The position numbers were made by a program, and so were the translations under genes. The notes beneath the pieces are model-generated. The model made no database searches, was not told where the DNA came from, and worked only from the letters and a program-made list of their open reading frames with translations. From ARK-14 sp002899805 (GTDB lineage: Archaea; Thermoproteota; Thermoprotei_A; Sulfolobales; Fervidicoccaceae), in the NCBI GenBank assembly GCA_039793985.1, contig JBAMMC010000030.1:1-23054 (forward strand): DNA of 23,054 bases, in the 5' to 3' direction. Shown one piece after another: positions 13,914 to 21,479 of this stretch (positions are counted from its first letter, which is position 1; every line of letters starts with the position of its first letter).

Positions 13914-14186
13914 ATGGGATGGTGGGGAAGAGGAATGGGAGGCTGGAGAGGCCCCTATCCAGGAAATGGACCCTGGAGTTACTTGCCTCCCTGGGAAAGG
14001 CCAGGATGGAAGTATGGGAGAGGATGGTGCTGGTGGTACTTGGGGACACCGAGCGCAGCTCCCCCTGCTGTTGCAGCTCCATGGATTGACAGAACCGCAG
14101 AACTCAAGTACCTAGAAGATCTGAAAAAGAAAATAGATGAGAGAATCGAAGAGCTCAAGAAGAGCATGCAGGAATCCTCTACCTGA
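13914..14186 (+). CDS. Trp/Gly-rich protein with C-terminal coiled coil, DUF5320-like
   Basis: 90 residues. Residues 1-45 are extremely rich in Trp, Gly, Pro and Arg (MGWWGRGMGGWRGPYPGNGP then several WxxP and GRGWCWW repeats), with ten Trp in the first 57. A Pro/Ala linker (46-57) leads to a charged helix, LKYLEDLKKKIDERIEELKK, predicted as coiled coil. The layout recalls DUF5320-type proteins, small archaeal and bacterial proteins of unknown role, but the match is by pattern only. GGTG at 13904-13907 stands 6 nt before ATG 13914. An upstream extension of the frame (from 13704) lies before the promoter and is rejected. Confidence 0.7.
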   Translation: MGWWGRGMGGWRGPYPGNGPWSYLPPWERPGWKYGRGWCWWYLGTPSAAPPAVAAPWIDRTAELKYLEDLKKKIDERIEELKKSMQESST

Positions 14187-14240
14187 GCTCTTTTCAAAAT
14201 AATAAAATTTTTTATTCGTACAGGATTCAATTCAGATCAG

Positions 14241-14792
14241 CTACTTCCCTCTCCTTATGCTCTTTGCTGCATATGAAGAGATAAATCCATATATTGCTCC
14301 GCTTGCCATAGCTGCGATAACCCACAAGGACATTTCTAAACTACTTCCAATATCTCCGAAAAGGAGAGCATCTAGTGCTACTGCTACAGGACCCGCTGCG
14401 AGACCTGATAGTGCACCAGCTATAGAGTCCCACTTCTTGTACCTCATAGCGAAATATACCAGCTCGGATGCTGCTCCCTGTAGAACTCCATAGATGATAT
14501 TTGTTATCCCTCCTGCTGGGGCAATGAGCGTCTCAACAAAAGCACCAACTGTTTCTCCGAGGAGAGCGGAAAGAGGCTTCCTAATGAGCGTTGCCGCGAG
14601 CGGAGCCCCTATGAACCAGAGACCATAGGAGGCGAGTCTCGCTCCTACCGGTCCAGCAACAGCTTCAACAGCATAGTAGATGGACCAACCACCAGCGAAT
14701 ATGATTCCGCTGATCACCCCAACAACTGCGAGGAGTGCCAAGTCTATACCAGTGTACCTAACTTTCCTTTCTTTCTTCTCATCATTGGTCAT
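14241..14792 (-). CDS. ykoE: ECF transporter S component, YkoE family (thiamin/HMP)
   Basis: Substrate-binding membrane subunit of an energy-coupling-factor importer, 183 residues with about five or six membrane helices. The stretch TGIDLALLAVVGVISGIIFA then GWSIYYAVEAVAGPVGARLA and GLWFIGAPLAATLIRKP is characteristic of YkoE, linked by comparative genomics to uptake of thiamin or its hydroxymethylpyrimidine precursor. ATG 14804 overlaps the GGTG that stands 6 nt before ATG 14792, so I use the latter. A TATA box at 14829-14836 indicates its own promoter. The T and ATPase subunits are encoded just upstream on the same strand, separated by 60 nt, completing the YkoEDC set. Confidence 0.88.
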   Translation of the reverse strand: MTNDEKKERKVRYTGIDLALLAVVGVISGIIFAGGWSIYYAVEAVAGPVGARLASYGLWFIGAPLAATLIRKPLSALLGETVGAFVETLIAPAGGITNIIYGVLQGAASELVYFAMRYKKWDSIAGALSGLAAGPVAVALDALLFGDIGSSLEMSLWVIAAMASGAIYGFISSYAAKSIRRGK

Positions 14793-14828
14793 CCCTCTCA
14801 CCATAAACTATTCTATTATAATAATAAT

Positions 14829-14836
14829 GATATAAA
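14829..14836 (-). promoter_or_regulatory. ykoE: ykoE TATA box
   Basis: TTTATATC on the minus strand, about 40 nt before ATG 14792, with transcription near 14806. It suggests that ykoE can be expressed apart from the ykoDC pair. Confidence 0.55.
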
Positions 14837-14852
14837 TCTTATGATTACTTAG

Positions 14853-15581
14853 TTATATGAGACTAGATGAGAAAAAGGCATAGACCCACTCGGCGGCAGC
14901 AAGAGCAAGTACCGCGAGATCTTGAAGTTCGATCTTCCCTCTCATACTCCTTTTCCGAATCTTTACCCCTCTCAGCTCTGCGGAGATTCCGCTCCATACA
15001 GCCCTCTCATAGCTAACGCTGAGCATGGAAAAGAGAACCTCCCTCAAGACAATAGGATTGAAAATATTCGTGCCTACTTCCCTCTCTTTTCTAGCAACAA
15101 TGAGCTCTCCGTAGTCTCTGGAGAGTAAGGGGAAGAGCCTGAAGGCGTGGGATATTGAAAAGGCTATCCAGGGAGGCATACCGAGATCTCTCTCCAGCGA
15201 CCTCACCAGCTCTCTAGATCCTCCACTTAGCCCGAGCATCAGAAGGGTTGCCCCAATTATGAGGAAGAACCTGAGGTTCAATGTTATGAATGAAGCAAAA
15301 GCACCACTTCTCACTGCGAAGCCTCCAATCGAGAGAACAACAAAGCCCTCGTTATGAAAATATATACCGTTCAACAGAGCCCCCCACATATTGAAAATGA
15401 GTATAATGAATACAAGCTTCATAGGTAGGGATCTCCTGCCGAGTGGGAAGCCTAGGATGGAATTCAAGATTGCTGGAACTGCTAAAGCTGCAGGAGAGCT
15501 GAAGATAAAAGCCATGGCTGAAACGGCCATTGCGTAGAGGAAAAGGACCGAGGGTTTAGGGCTCTTTCTAGAGCCGTCCAT
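14853..15581 (-). CDS. ykoC: ECF transporter T component, CbiQ/YkoC family
   Basis: Energy-coupling membrane subunit that links the S component to the ATPases; 242 residues. Hydrophobic segments cover about 11-30, 32-48, 54-75 and 98-120, with another at the C-terminus (222-240). Family coupling motifs are seen as ARK (163-165, within IVARKERE) and the SAELRG motif (200-205), which insert into the ATPase grooves. ATG 15581 has GGAGGAG 7 nt upstream. The gene overlaps the end of the ATPase gene by 14 nt, so translation is probably coupled. Confidence 0.85.
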   Translation of the reverse strand: MDGSRKSPKPSVLFLYAMAVSAMAFIFSSPAALAVPAILNSILGFPLGRRSLPMKLVFIILIFNMWGALLNGIYFHNEGFVVLSIGGFAVRSGAFASFITLNLRFFLIIGATLLMLGLSGGSRELVRSLERDLGMPPWIAFSISHAFRLFPLLSRDYGELIVARKEREVGTNIFNPIVLREVLFSMLSVSYERAVWSGISAELRGVKIRKRSMRGKIELQDLAVLALAAAEWVYAFFSSSLI

Positions 15582-17013
15582 ACGCAATCTCCTCCAGTTC
15601 CAGGCCCTTCTCATCGGGATCGCATTCCTTCAGCTTCCTATTTTCAAGAACATATGCCCTCTCGGCAACCTCAGCTAGAACCCTCGGGTCGTGCGTTGAG
15701 ATCAGGATCGAAGCTCCTTCTTTCTTCAAAATTTCAATCCTTCTGAAGAGCTCAGAAAGCATAAGCTTATCCAATCCGACGGTGGGCTCATCGAACAGCA
15801 TCAAAGGGGGGTTGTAACTCCAAGCTATAACAGCAGAGAGCCACCTCCTCTGTCCCAGGCTCAATGTATAGGGAGAGTAACTCTTTCTATGCTCATAGAA
15901 CTCCAGCATCTCAGTTATTTTCTCAATCCTCTTACCAGTTTTCTTGGATAGGGATAAGATCTCTTCCTCGAGTGTGTTCTTTATGAATAGGTATTCAGGT
16001 ACCTGCGGGACGTAGAAAGGTTTCTTTCTATTCTCATCAGATATCTTGACTTCCCCATTGCATTTTTTGTGGATGCCGGCAATGGCCTTGAGCAGTGTAG
16101 TCTTTCCCGAGCCGTTCGGTCCAACGAGAGCAACGATTTCCCCACTCTCCAACTCCAACTCCACGTCCTCGAACAGGGGTTCTTCATCCCTATTCCCGTA
16201 CCAACAGCTCAAGTTTTTCACTTCGAGAACTTTCCACCCTTTTTTGTTGCGATCCTTTCTCTTGCTGACCACATGTGAAGCATCGACACCGAGGGAATCT
16301 AGCTCCCGCGAAACCGCATCGTATTCATCGAGCTCTCTGAATTCCCTAGCTCTTCCCTTTCCCTCCAACACTACAACTTCAGAGGCCAGGTCAAGAAAGT
16401 ACTTCGCCTTATGCTCCACAACAATTACCGTTTTCCCCAATCTGAGCTGTTCAGCAATGAATGTGCGGAGCTCCCTTATCCCCCATGGGTCTAAAGAAGC
16501 AGTGGGCTCGTCGAAGAGGATAACGGGAGGGTCGTGGGCTATTGCTGAAGCCAGAGAGAGCCTCCTCTTCTCTCCTCCCGATAGATCCTCCACATGTTTA
16601 AGCATTTTTTCGCCCAGTCCGAACCTATTCAGCAATTCCCTAGCTCTTGTTTCAGCCTCATTTTCTTCTGAACCGAAGTTCTCGAGGGTGAACATGACTT
16701 CATCGAGAGGAGTCGGCATGAGTAGTTGCCTGTCTGGGTCCTGAAGAACGAAGCCATATATCTTTCCAGATGCAGACACGGGATCCTCGAGGGCTAGAAT
16801 ATCTTCTCTTTCATCATATGAAACCTTCCCCTTTACCCACCCTCCAAGAAGGGTGTGCAGGATCCCAGTGATAGCGAACAGAAGAGTGGTCTTCCCCGAG
16901 CCTGAGCGTCCCCCCACTAGGACTAGCTTCCCCCTTTCAGCATTTATGCTCACATTTCCTATTATGGCTTCTCCTTCAACGTAACCTGCTGACTCTATTT
17001 TGGCTGAAAGCAT
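15568..17013 (-). CDS. ykoD: ECF transporter ATPase with two ABC domains, YkoD type
   Basis: Fused A and A' ATPase subunits of the ECF importer, 481 residues. Domain 1: Walker A GRSGSGKT (35-42), Q-loop QDPDRQ (91-96), signature LSGGE (144-148), Walker B VILFDEP (164-170), H-loop EHK (200-202). Domain 2: Walker A GPNGSGKT (298-305), signature LSLGQ (384-388, a variant with S-L for S-G), Walker B LMLFDEP (404-410), STHD switch. Fusion of both ATPases is typical of YkoD. ATG 17013 has only a weak ribosome binding site; a TATA-like TTTATTAA (about 17047-17054) would give a very short leader. First gene of ykoDC. Confidence 0.92.
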   Translation of the reverse strand: MLSAKIESAGYVEGEAIIGNVSINAERGKLVLVGGRSGSGKTTLLFAITGILHTLLGGWVKGKVSYDEREDILALEDPVSASGKIYGFVLQDPDRQLLMPTPLDEVMFTLENFGSEENEAETRARELLNRFGLGEKMLKHVEDLSGGEKRRLSLASAIAHDPPVILFDEPTASLDPWGIRELRTFIAEQLRLGKTVIVVEHKAKYFLDLASEVVVLEGKGRAREFRELDEYDAVSRELDSLGVDASHVVSKRKDRNKKGWKVLEVKNLSCWYGNRDEEPLFEDVELELESGEIVALVGPNGSGKTTLLKAIAGIHKKCNGEVKISDENRKKPFYVPQVPEYLFIKNTLEEEILSLSKKTGKRIEKITEMLEFYEHRKSYSPYTLSLGQRRWLSAVIAWSYNPPLMLFDEPTVGLDKLMLSELFRRIEILKKEGASILISTHDPRVLAEVAERAYVLENRKLKECDPDEKGLELEEIAYGRL

Positions 17014-17544
17014 CTTCGATCTTGTTATAATTTTATTATCAATATGTTAATAAATTATTGATTAGTAACTATGAAAGTATATTTGGAGTCTCATGTTTGC
17101 GTGTTGGAGTGGAGGTATGGCTCAGAAGATATGAGGAACACATTCTCCTGCAGATATATAATAGAGCACATATATCATAGTAGAGGATGCTCCGACGGAT
17201 GCCTCGAGGCACTGGAATGGTGTAGGGGAGCTGAAGGGTTCTCTCAGGCTATGTGGAGAGATCTTTGAAGAACCTTGAAGGAGTGATGGAGAGCAGTTTC
17301 CCGAATAGCTGAGATGAGTTCAAAACAATTTGTGGAGAACTCGGTATTATTAAATCTACAGCGAACTCTCCATCCATTGAGATAAGTGGTTCTTCTGAAA
17401 AATTCTTGGCTTGAGAAACTTCTCTGAAGGCGAAAGTTCTTCACAAATATGTGTTTGTGGAAAGTAAAATTATAATTGATATTATTTGTAATCAAAGCAG
17501 ACTCGTAGATAAAATTATCGATTATTTATCAAAATAATTATATA

Positions 17545-17561
17545 GAGCATCATAGATGCTC
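17545..17561. promoter_or_regulatory. Palindrome, possible operator of the importer operon
   Basis: GAGCATC-ATA-GATGCTC, perfect 7-bp arms and a 3-bp centre, 20 bp upstream of the proximal TATA box and directly after a second TATA-like TTATATA (17538-17544). The symmetry suits a dimeric regulator. No second copy is seen near ykoD. Confidence 0.5.
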
Positions 17562-17580
17562 ATTGGTTTTGGAAGAAAAT

Positions 17581-17589
17581 TTTTATAAC
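17581..17589 (+). promoter_or_regulatory. TATA box of the solute-binding protein operon
   Basis: TTTTATAAC preceded by a purine-rich BRE-like GGAAGAAAA. Transcription would start near 17611, leaving an 18-nt leader with the GGTG at 17620-17623. Confidence 0.6.
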
Positions 17590-17629
17590 GCTGTAAAATC
17601 GATCGCTTTTTCTCAACTCGGTGTTGTTT

Positions 17630-18802
17630 ATGAATACAAAGCAATGGCTATTCATTCTACTAATCATAGCAATGATAGGAGCTTCAATCGCGGTGTCTTT
17701 CATGAGCAAAGGGAGCCCTTCCCAAAATACGAGCACGGTTTCTCAAACTGCTCCATTGAACCAAACAACCGTTGCAAATACGACCCAGTCGAGTGCATCC
17801 AGCACAACCACTACAACGGCAACGCAGCAGACGGTTGAGCTCTACGTATCTCACTGGGGATTCTCGTGGAACATCATCAATGAGACCGTAATAAAGCCTT
17901 TCGAGCAGAAATACAACGTCAAAGTTGTCCTCATCTCTGGTACGACTGCTGATAGATATTCGAAGCTTGTGGCGGGATCTCAACCTGTGCCGGACCTCAT
18001 ATTCTTGCCAGACTACTATGCGTACATGGCAGCGCAGAAAGGTCTGCTCGAAGAGCTGAACTTTTCCAAGATAGGTAACTACAACCAGCTGGCACCGTTC
18101 ATAAAGGAAAGCTTCTCAAACAGCGCTCTCTCGAAGTATGCTGTTCCTCACACGATACAGGATCTGATCATAATATACAGGGGAGATAGACACGCCCCGA
18201 TCTCTAGCATCAAGGACATATGGAGGGGCGACTTCAATGGGACGATATATTTGCCCGATATCACAACTACATCTGGACCAATGTTTCTGATTCTGACGAG
18301 CATAGCCTATGGAGGAAATTTGAGCTACATGGATCCAGCCTTCAATGTTATAAAGAGCAACAGAGCATCCATTGCCACGTTCTATACAAGCTCAGCAGCG
18401 CTCACGAGCGCCCTGGAGAGGGGAGAAGCTGAAGTTGCGGTAGGTCTCAGATACCAGCTCGGCGCCATCCAGGGGCTGAACAAAACGATGCAGGGAAGCT
18501 TATTATATACAGTACCTTCGGAAGGCTCCGTATTCGAGTTCAACGTCATGGCGATCCCCAAGAATGCCGCTCACAAGGATCTCGCCTATGCTCTAATGGA
18601 CTTCTGGCTGAGTACTGAGATCCAGCAGAAGCTGGCGGAGAGAGGCGTCGATGCCCCCGTCAATGTGAACGTCTCTTTGCCCCCGGACAACTACTTCAAC
18701 TACATGTCGCAAATCAAAAAGCCAATATATGTCCTGCCGGAGGTCCTATCTGCGAACCTTCAGTCATGGATAAGTAAGTGGAAGGAGCAGATTGCGGGAT
18801 AA
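17630..18802 (+). CDS. Membrane-anchored extracellular solute-binding protein
   Basis: Captures the substrate of an ABC importer on the outer face of the membrane; 390 residues. One hydrophobic helix (about 6-25) anchors it, followed by a Ser/Thr/Asn-rich linker (30-65) typical of glycosylated archaeal binding proteins. The mature domain (about 68-390) has the family 1 solute-binding pattern (FEQKYNVKVVLISGTTADRYSKL, DLIFLPDYYAYMA, WRGDFNGTIYLPD), as in polyamine, iron or thiamin binders. No residue pattern that fixes the ligand is evident to me. GGTG stands 6 nt before ATG 17630; GTG 17621 is rejected. First gene of a five-gene operon. Confidence 0.85.
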   Translation: MNTKQWLFILLIIAMIGASIAVSFMSKGSPSQNTSTVSQTAPLNQTTVANTTQSSASSTTTTTATQQTVELYVSHWGFSWNIINETVIKPFEQKYNVKVVLISGTTADRYSKLVAGSQPVPDLIFLPDYYAYMAAQKGLLEELNFSKIGNYNQLAPFIKESFSNSALSKYAVPHTIQDLIIIYRGDRHAPISSIKDIWRGDFNGTIYLPDITTTSGPMFLILTSIAYGGNLSYMDPAFNVIKSNRASIATFYTSSAALTSALERGEAEVAVGLRYQLGAIQGLNKTMQGSLLYTVPSEGSVFEFNVMAIPKNAAHKDLAYALMDFWLSTEIQQKLAERGVDAPVNVNVSLPPDNYFNYMSQIKKPIYVLPEVLSANLQSWISKWKEQIAG

Positions 18803-18821
18803 AGTGCACAGTTGATTGAAT

Positions 18822-19634
18822 ATGAAGAGTTTTTTTGCCCATCTCAAACTCAAAGAATTCCTCCTACTCTTCCCCTCAATGCTCATATTTGGCTTCTTCT
18901 TCGGCTCCCTATTTTCAGCAATTCTCTACTCTCCTGATCCGATGGGCTCGGCAGCTGCAATAGCGCAAGAAGGAAGCTTCCAGAGGGCTCTGCTGAGGAC
19001 TATGAGGATAGCCTTGGCTGTAGCCCTCATCTCTTCGCTTCTCGCCTATCCCACAGCGCTCTATATAAACTCTCTCTCTTCGAGAACCTTGAAGAGAGTA
19101 GCGTATGGTCTCGTCTGGCTCCCGGTCATGGTCAACCCGGTCGTCAGATCATATGGCTGGATGCTCATCTTGGGAAGGTATGGGATCTTGAACTCTCTTC
19201 TCTCTCTCTTCGGAGTAGGGGAGCAGAGGATCCTATATACAGAGCTAGCTGTGGTCATAGGGCTGGTGGAGCTCTTCACACCATTCCTCGTAGCTTCCAT
19301 ATACAGCGCTCTCGAGAGAGTGGGGGAAGACCTCATAATGGCGGCGAGGACGCTGGGGGCAGGGAGCATCCATGTTTTCAAGGACGTGATCCTCCCACTC
19401 AGCGCAAAAGGTTACTTCTTTGGTCTCACCATAGTTATAGCGGGGAGCTTCACAGCATATACTACCCCCGTCCTTCTCGGGGGAACCAAGAACATGACCC
19501 TCAGCATGCTCCTCTATCTATATGCGGCAACCCTTCTAGACTGGAACTCTGCCGTAGGGCTTTCTATCCTGATGCTCGTCATAGTTGTGGGGCTCGCTGC
19601 GCTTCCAAGGATTATATTGAGGAGGAGAGGGTGA
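18822..19634 (+). CDS. ABC importer permease, PotB-like
   Basis: Membrane channel subunit, 270 residues with about six helices. The EAA loop that docks on the ATPase is seen as LIMAARTLGAGSIHVFKDVILPLS (about residues 172-195). Sequence style matches PotB/CysT-type permeases of polyamine, thiamin and iron importers. A TTG at 18816 is in frame; ATG 18822 is preferred, though no strong ribosome binding site precedes either. It lies 19 nt after the binding protein gene and ends 0 nt before the second permease. Confidence 0.9.
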   Translation: MKSFFAHLKLKEFLLLFPSMLIFGFFFGSLFSAILYSPDPMGSAAAIAQEGSFQRALLRTMRIALAVALISSLLAYPTALYINSLSSRTLKRVAYGLVWLPVMVNPVVRSYGWMLILGRYGILNSLLSLFGVGEQRILYTELAVVIGLVELFTPFLVASIYSALERVGEDLIMAARTLGAGSIHVFKDVILPLSAKGYFFGLTIVIAGSFTAYTTPVLLGGTKNMTLSMLLYLYAATLLDWNSAVGLSILMLVIVVGLAALPRIILRRRG

Positions 19635-20408
19635 ATGAGGTTCAGATTACTATTCGTTGCTTTCATAATAACCTTGTTGTGGCTCCTCCTGCCAATAGCC
19701 CTCCCCCTCTCCACAGCTTTCTCGGAGAACCCGATCATCTCCTTCCCGCCGAAGGGTTTCACCCTGAAATGGTTCTACGATGTCTTCAATATTTCAGATT
19801 TCGTGAATGGGTTCAAGCTCAGCCTCACCGTGGCATTCTCTGCGACTTCGTTGACGATCATCGCTACCCTACCTTTGAGCTATAAAATGGCGAGGTCGTC
19901 GAACCGCTACAGAGAGATATGGGAGAGCCTCTTCGAGCTCCCAATAGTGATACCGCAAATGGTTCTCGGCTTTGCCTTGTTCATATTCTTCGTCAGATAT
20001 TTGCAGATCTCATCCGTACTTGCCCTGATAGTGGGACACATGGTTGTCATCTCTCCATATGCTCTCAGCAACGTCTACGCCGGAATCTCATGGATGAACT
20101 GGGAAATGGAAGACGCAGCTGTGAGCCTCGGGGCAAGCAGGATCAGAGCCTTCTTCGAAGTAGTTCTTCCGAACGCCAGGAATGCCCTCATCTCGGCATT
20201 TCTCTCCTGCTTCCTCATATCTTTCAACGCAGTCGAGATCTCTCTCTTCCTCAGCATAGCTGGTACTTCTACCCTTCCCGTAGCGATGCTGAATTTCTTA
20301 GCTATGAGGTGGGATCCAGCCATATCAGCCCTTTCAGCAATGCTGGTTCTCTTCACGCTGATTCTGGTCCTTCTATCGGAGTACATCTTCGGGGGTCGAG
20401 GCAAATGA
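19635..20408 (+). CDS. ABC importer permease, PotC-like
   Basis: Second membrane subunit, 257 residues with about six helices. Its EAA loop is MEDAAVSLGASRIRAFFEVVLPN (about residues 157-180). ATG 19635 is preceded by GGAGGAGAGG within the last codons of the previous gene, so translation is coupled. The stop overlaps the ATG of the ATPase gene (ATGA at 20405-20408). Confidence 0.92.
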   Translation: MRFRLLFVAFIITLLWLLLPIALPLSTAFSENPIISFPPKGFTLKWFYDVFNISDFVNGFKLSLTVAFSATSLTIIATLPLSYKMARSSNRYREIWESLFELPIVIPQMVLGFALFIFFVRYLQISSVLALIVGHMVVISPYALSNVYAGISWMNWEMEDAAVSLGASRIRAFFEVVLPNARNALISAFLSCFLISFNAVEISLFLSIAGTSTLPVAMLNFLAMRWDPAISALSAMLVLFTLILVLLSEYIFGGRGK

Positions 20409-21478
20409 GAGAGGAAGTCCTCAAAGTTGAGGGTCTGTGGGCGAGGTACTCTAAGAAGCAAAGTTACATCTTGAAGGGGATAGATTTCTCACTGAAGGGT
20501 GGGGAAATAGTCGGAGTACTTGGGCCCAGCGGATCTGGAAAGTCGACTCTTCTGAAGACAATAGCTGGAATAGTTCCCACAGAGAGGGGGAGAGTGTATA
20601 TAGATGGGAAGGATGTCACGAACTTACCTCCGAACAAGAGGAATTTGGGGGTAGTCTTCCAGAGCTTCGCTCTCTTCCCCCACATGACCGTTGGAGAAAA
20701 CATCGCATATGGTCTCAAGCTGAGGAGCATTCCTTTGAAAGAAAGAGAGAGGAAGGTCGAGGAGCTACTGAAATTGATAGGTCTCGAGGGTTTCAAGGAC
20801 CGCTATCCATCGCAGCTCTCTGGAGGGCAGCAGCAGAGGGTAGCTCTAGCGAGGGCCTTGGCCATAGATCCACCCCTCATCCTCATGGATGAGCCCATGA
20901 GCAATATAGATCCGATCTTCAGGAGCAAGCTCAGACAGGAAGTGAGGAGGCTCCTCAAGGAAAAGAACGTGACTGCCCTCTACATCACCCACGACAGGGA
21001 CGATGCTTTCGAAATTTCAGACAGGATAGCTGTAATGAGGGAAGGAATGCTCGAGCAATTTGGAAGGCCCGAGGATCTAGTCTCGAGACCCAAGAACAGA
21101 TTTGTGGCAGAGTTCCTGGGGATGGACAACATAGTCGAGGTGAAATGCGATGATTCATGCAAGGATGAGGGTGAAGTCATCTCTCTTCACAGCGAGTCAT
21201 ATTCTATTGCTCTGCCCAAGCACTCCCTCTCCAAAGGGAGCATCGTCTTTGGGATATCCAAGCAGAAGTTGAGGATAGAGGAGTCGAAGCCAAGAGATCC
21301 ATCTTGGATGTTTGGGAGGGTTGTGGACATTACGTTCATAGGAAGCGGCTACTCTGTCCTTTTTGAGACGAAACTGGGGGATATCAAAGTCTTCTCTCCA
21401 GACGTAGAAAAGATCTCCGTCGGTAGGGAGCTATATGTCTCCTTCTCTCCCAGAGACGTCGTATTTATAGGTGATTGA
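20405..21478 (+). CDS. ABC importer ATPase, PotA-like
   Basis: Energises the importer; 357 residues. Walker A GPSGSGKS (40-47), Q-loop Q86, signature LSGGQQQR (138-145), Walker B LILMDEP (158-164), H-loop H196. The C-terminal part (about 235-357) contains a TOBE-type ligand or regulatory fold (FIGSGYSVLFETKLGDIKVF). The ATP site is intact. ATG 20405 overlaps the stop of the second permease as ATGA. The reading frame stays open upstream to 19919, but that stretch lies inside the permease gene and shows no family features. The polyamine or iron/thiamin subgroup cannot be separated by this subunit. Confidence 0.93.
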   Translation: MREEVLKVEGLWARYSKKQSYILKGIDFSLKGGEIVGVLGPSGSGKSTLLKTIAGIVPTERGRVYIDGKDVTNLPPNKRNLGVVFQSFALFPHMTVGENIAYGLKLRSIPLKERERKVEELLKLIGLEGFKDRYPSQLSGGQQQRVALARALAIDPPLILMDEPMSNIDPIFRSKLRQEVRRLLKEKNVTALYITHDRDDAFEISDRIAVMREGMLEQFGRPEDLVSRPKNRFVAEFLGMDNIVEVKCDDSCKDEGEVISLHSESYSIALPKHSLSKGSIVFGISKQKLRIEESKPRDPSWMFGRVVDITFIGSGYSVLFETKLGDIKVFSPDVEKISVGRELYVSFSPRDVVFIGD

Positions 21479-21479
21479 A

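Larger units (their letters stand above)
17014..17629. other. Repeat-rich gap between two divergent transporter operons
   Basis: 616 bp without a gene I can support. It holds promoters for ykoD (minus) and the solute-binding protein (plus) and several perfect inverted repeats: GCCTCGAGGC (17201-17210), AAGGGTTCT/AGAACCTT (17234-17242 and 17269-17276, one bulge), GAGTTC/GAACTC (17316-17321 and 17337-17342), CACAAA/TTTGTG (17442-17447 and 17454-17459) and GAGCATC/GATGCTC (17545-17561). The block at about 17180-17310 is richer in G and C than the rest. A 65-codon cysteine-containing frame (17071-17268) has no ribosome binding site. A decayed gene or a structured RNA is possible. Confidence 0.6.

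Noticed and set aside
16046..16744. 232-codon plus-strand frame inside the ykoD gene
   Set aside because: It is the antisense shadow of the ABC ATPase; its Ser-rich, low-complexity composition is typical of such shadows.
17071..17268. 65-codon cysteine-containing frame
   Set aside because: No ribosome binding site at ATG 17071, no family resemblance, and it runs across several inverted repeats. A decayed gene cannot be excluded.
17014..17629. TPP riboswitch near the thiamin-type importer
   Set aside because: I looked for the CUGAGA and ACCUGAUC-type conserved segments on both strands and found no matching pair in order.
19919..20404. Long N-terminal extension of the PotA-like ATPase frame
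   Set aside because: It lies inside the second permease gene, has no membrane or ATPase features, and ATG 20405 overlaps the permease stop as ATGA in a typical operon junction.
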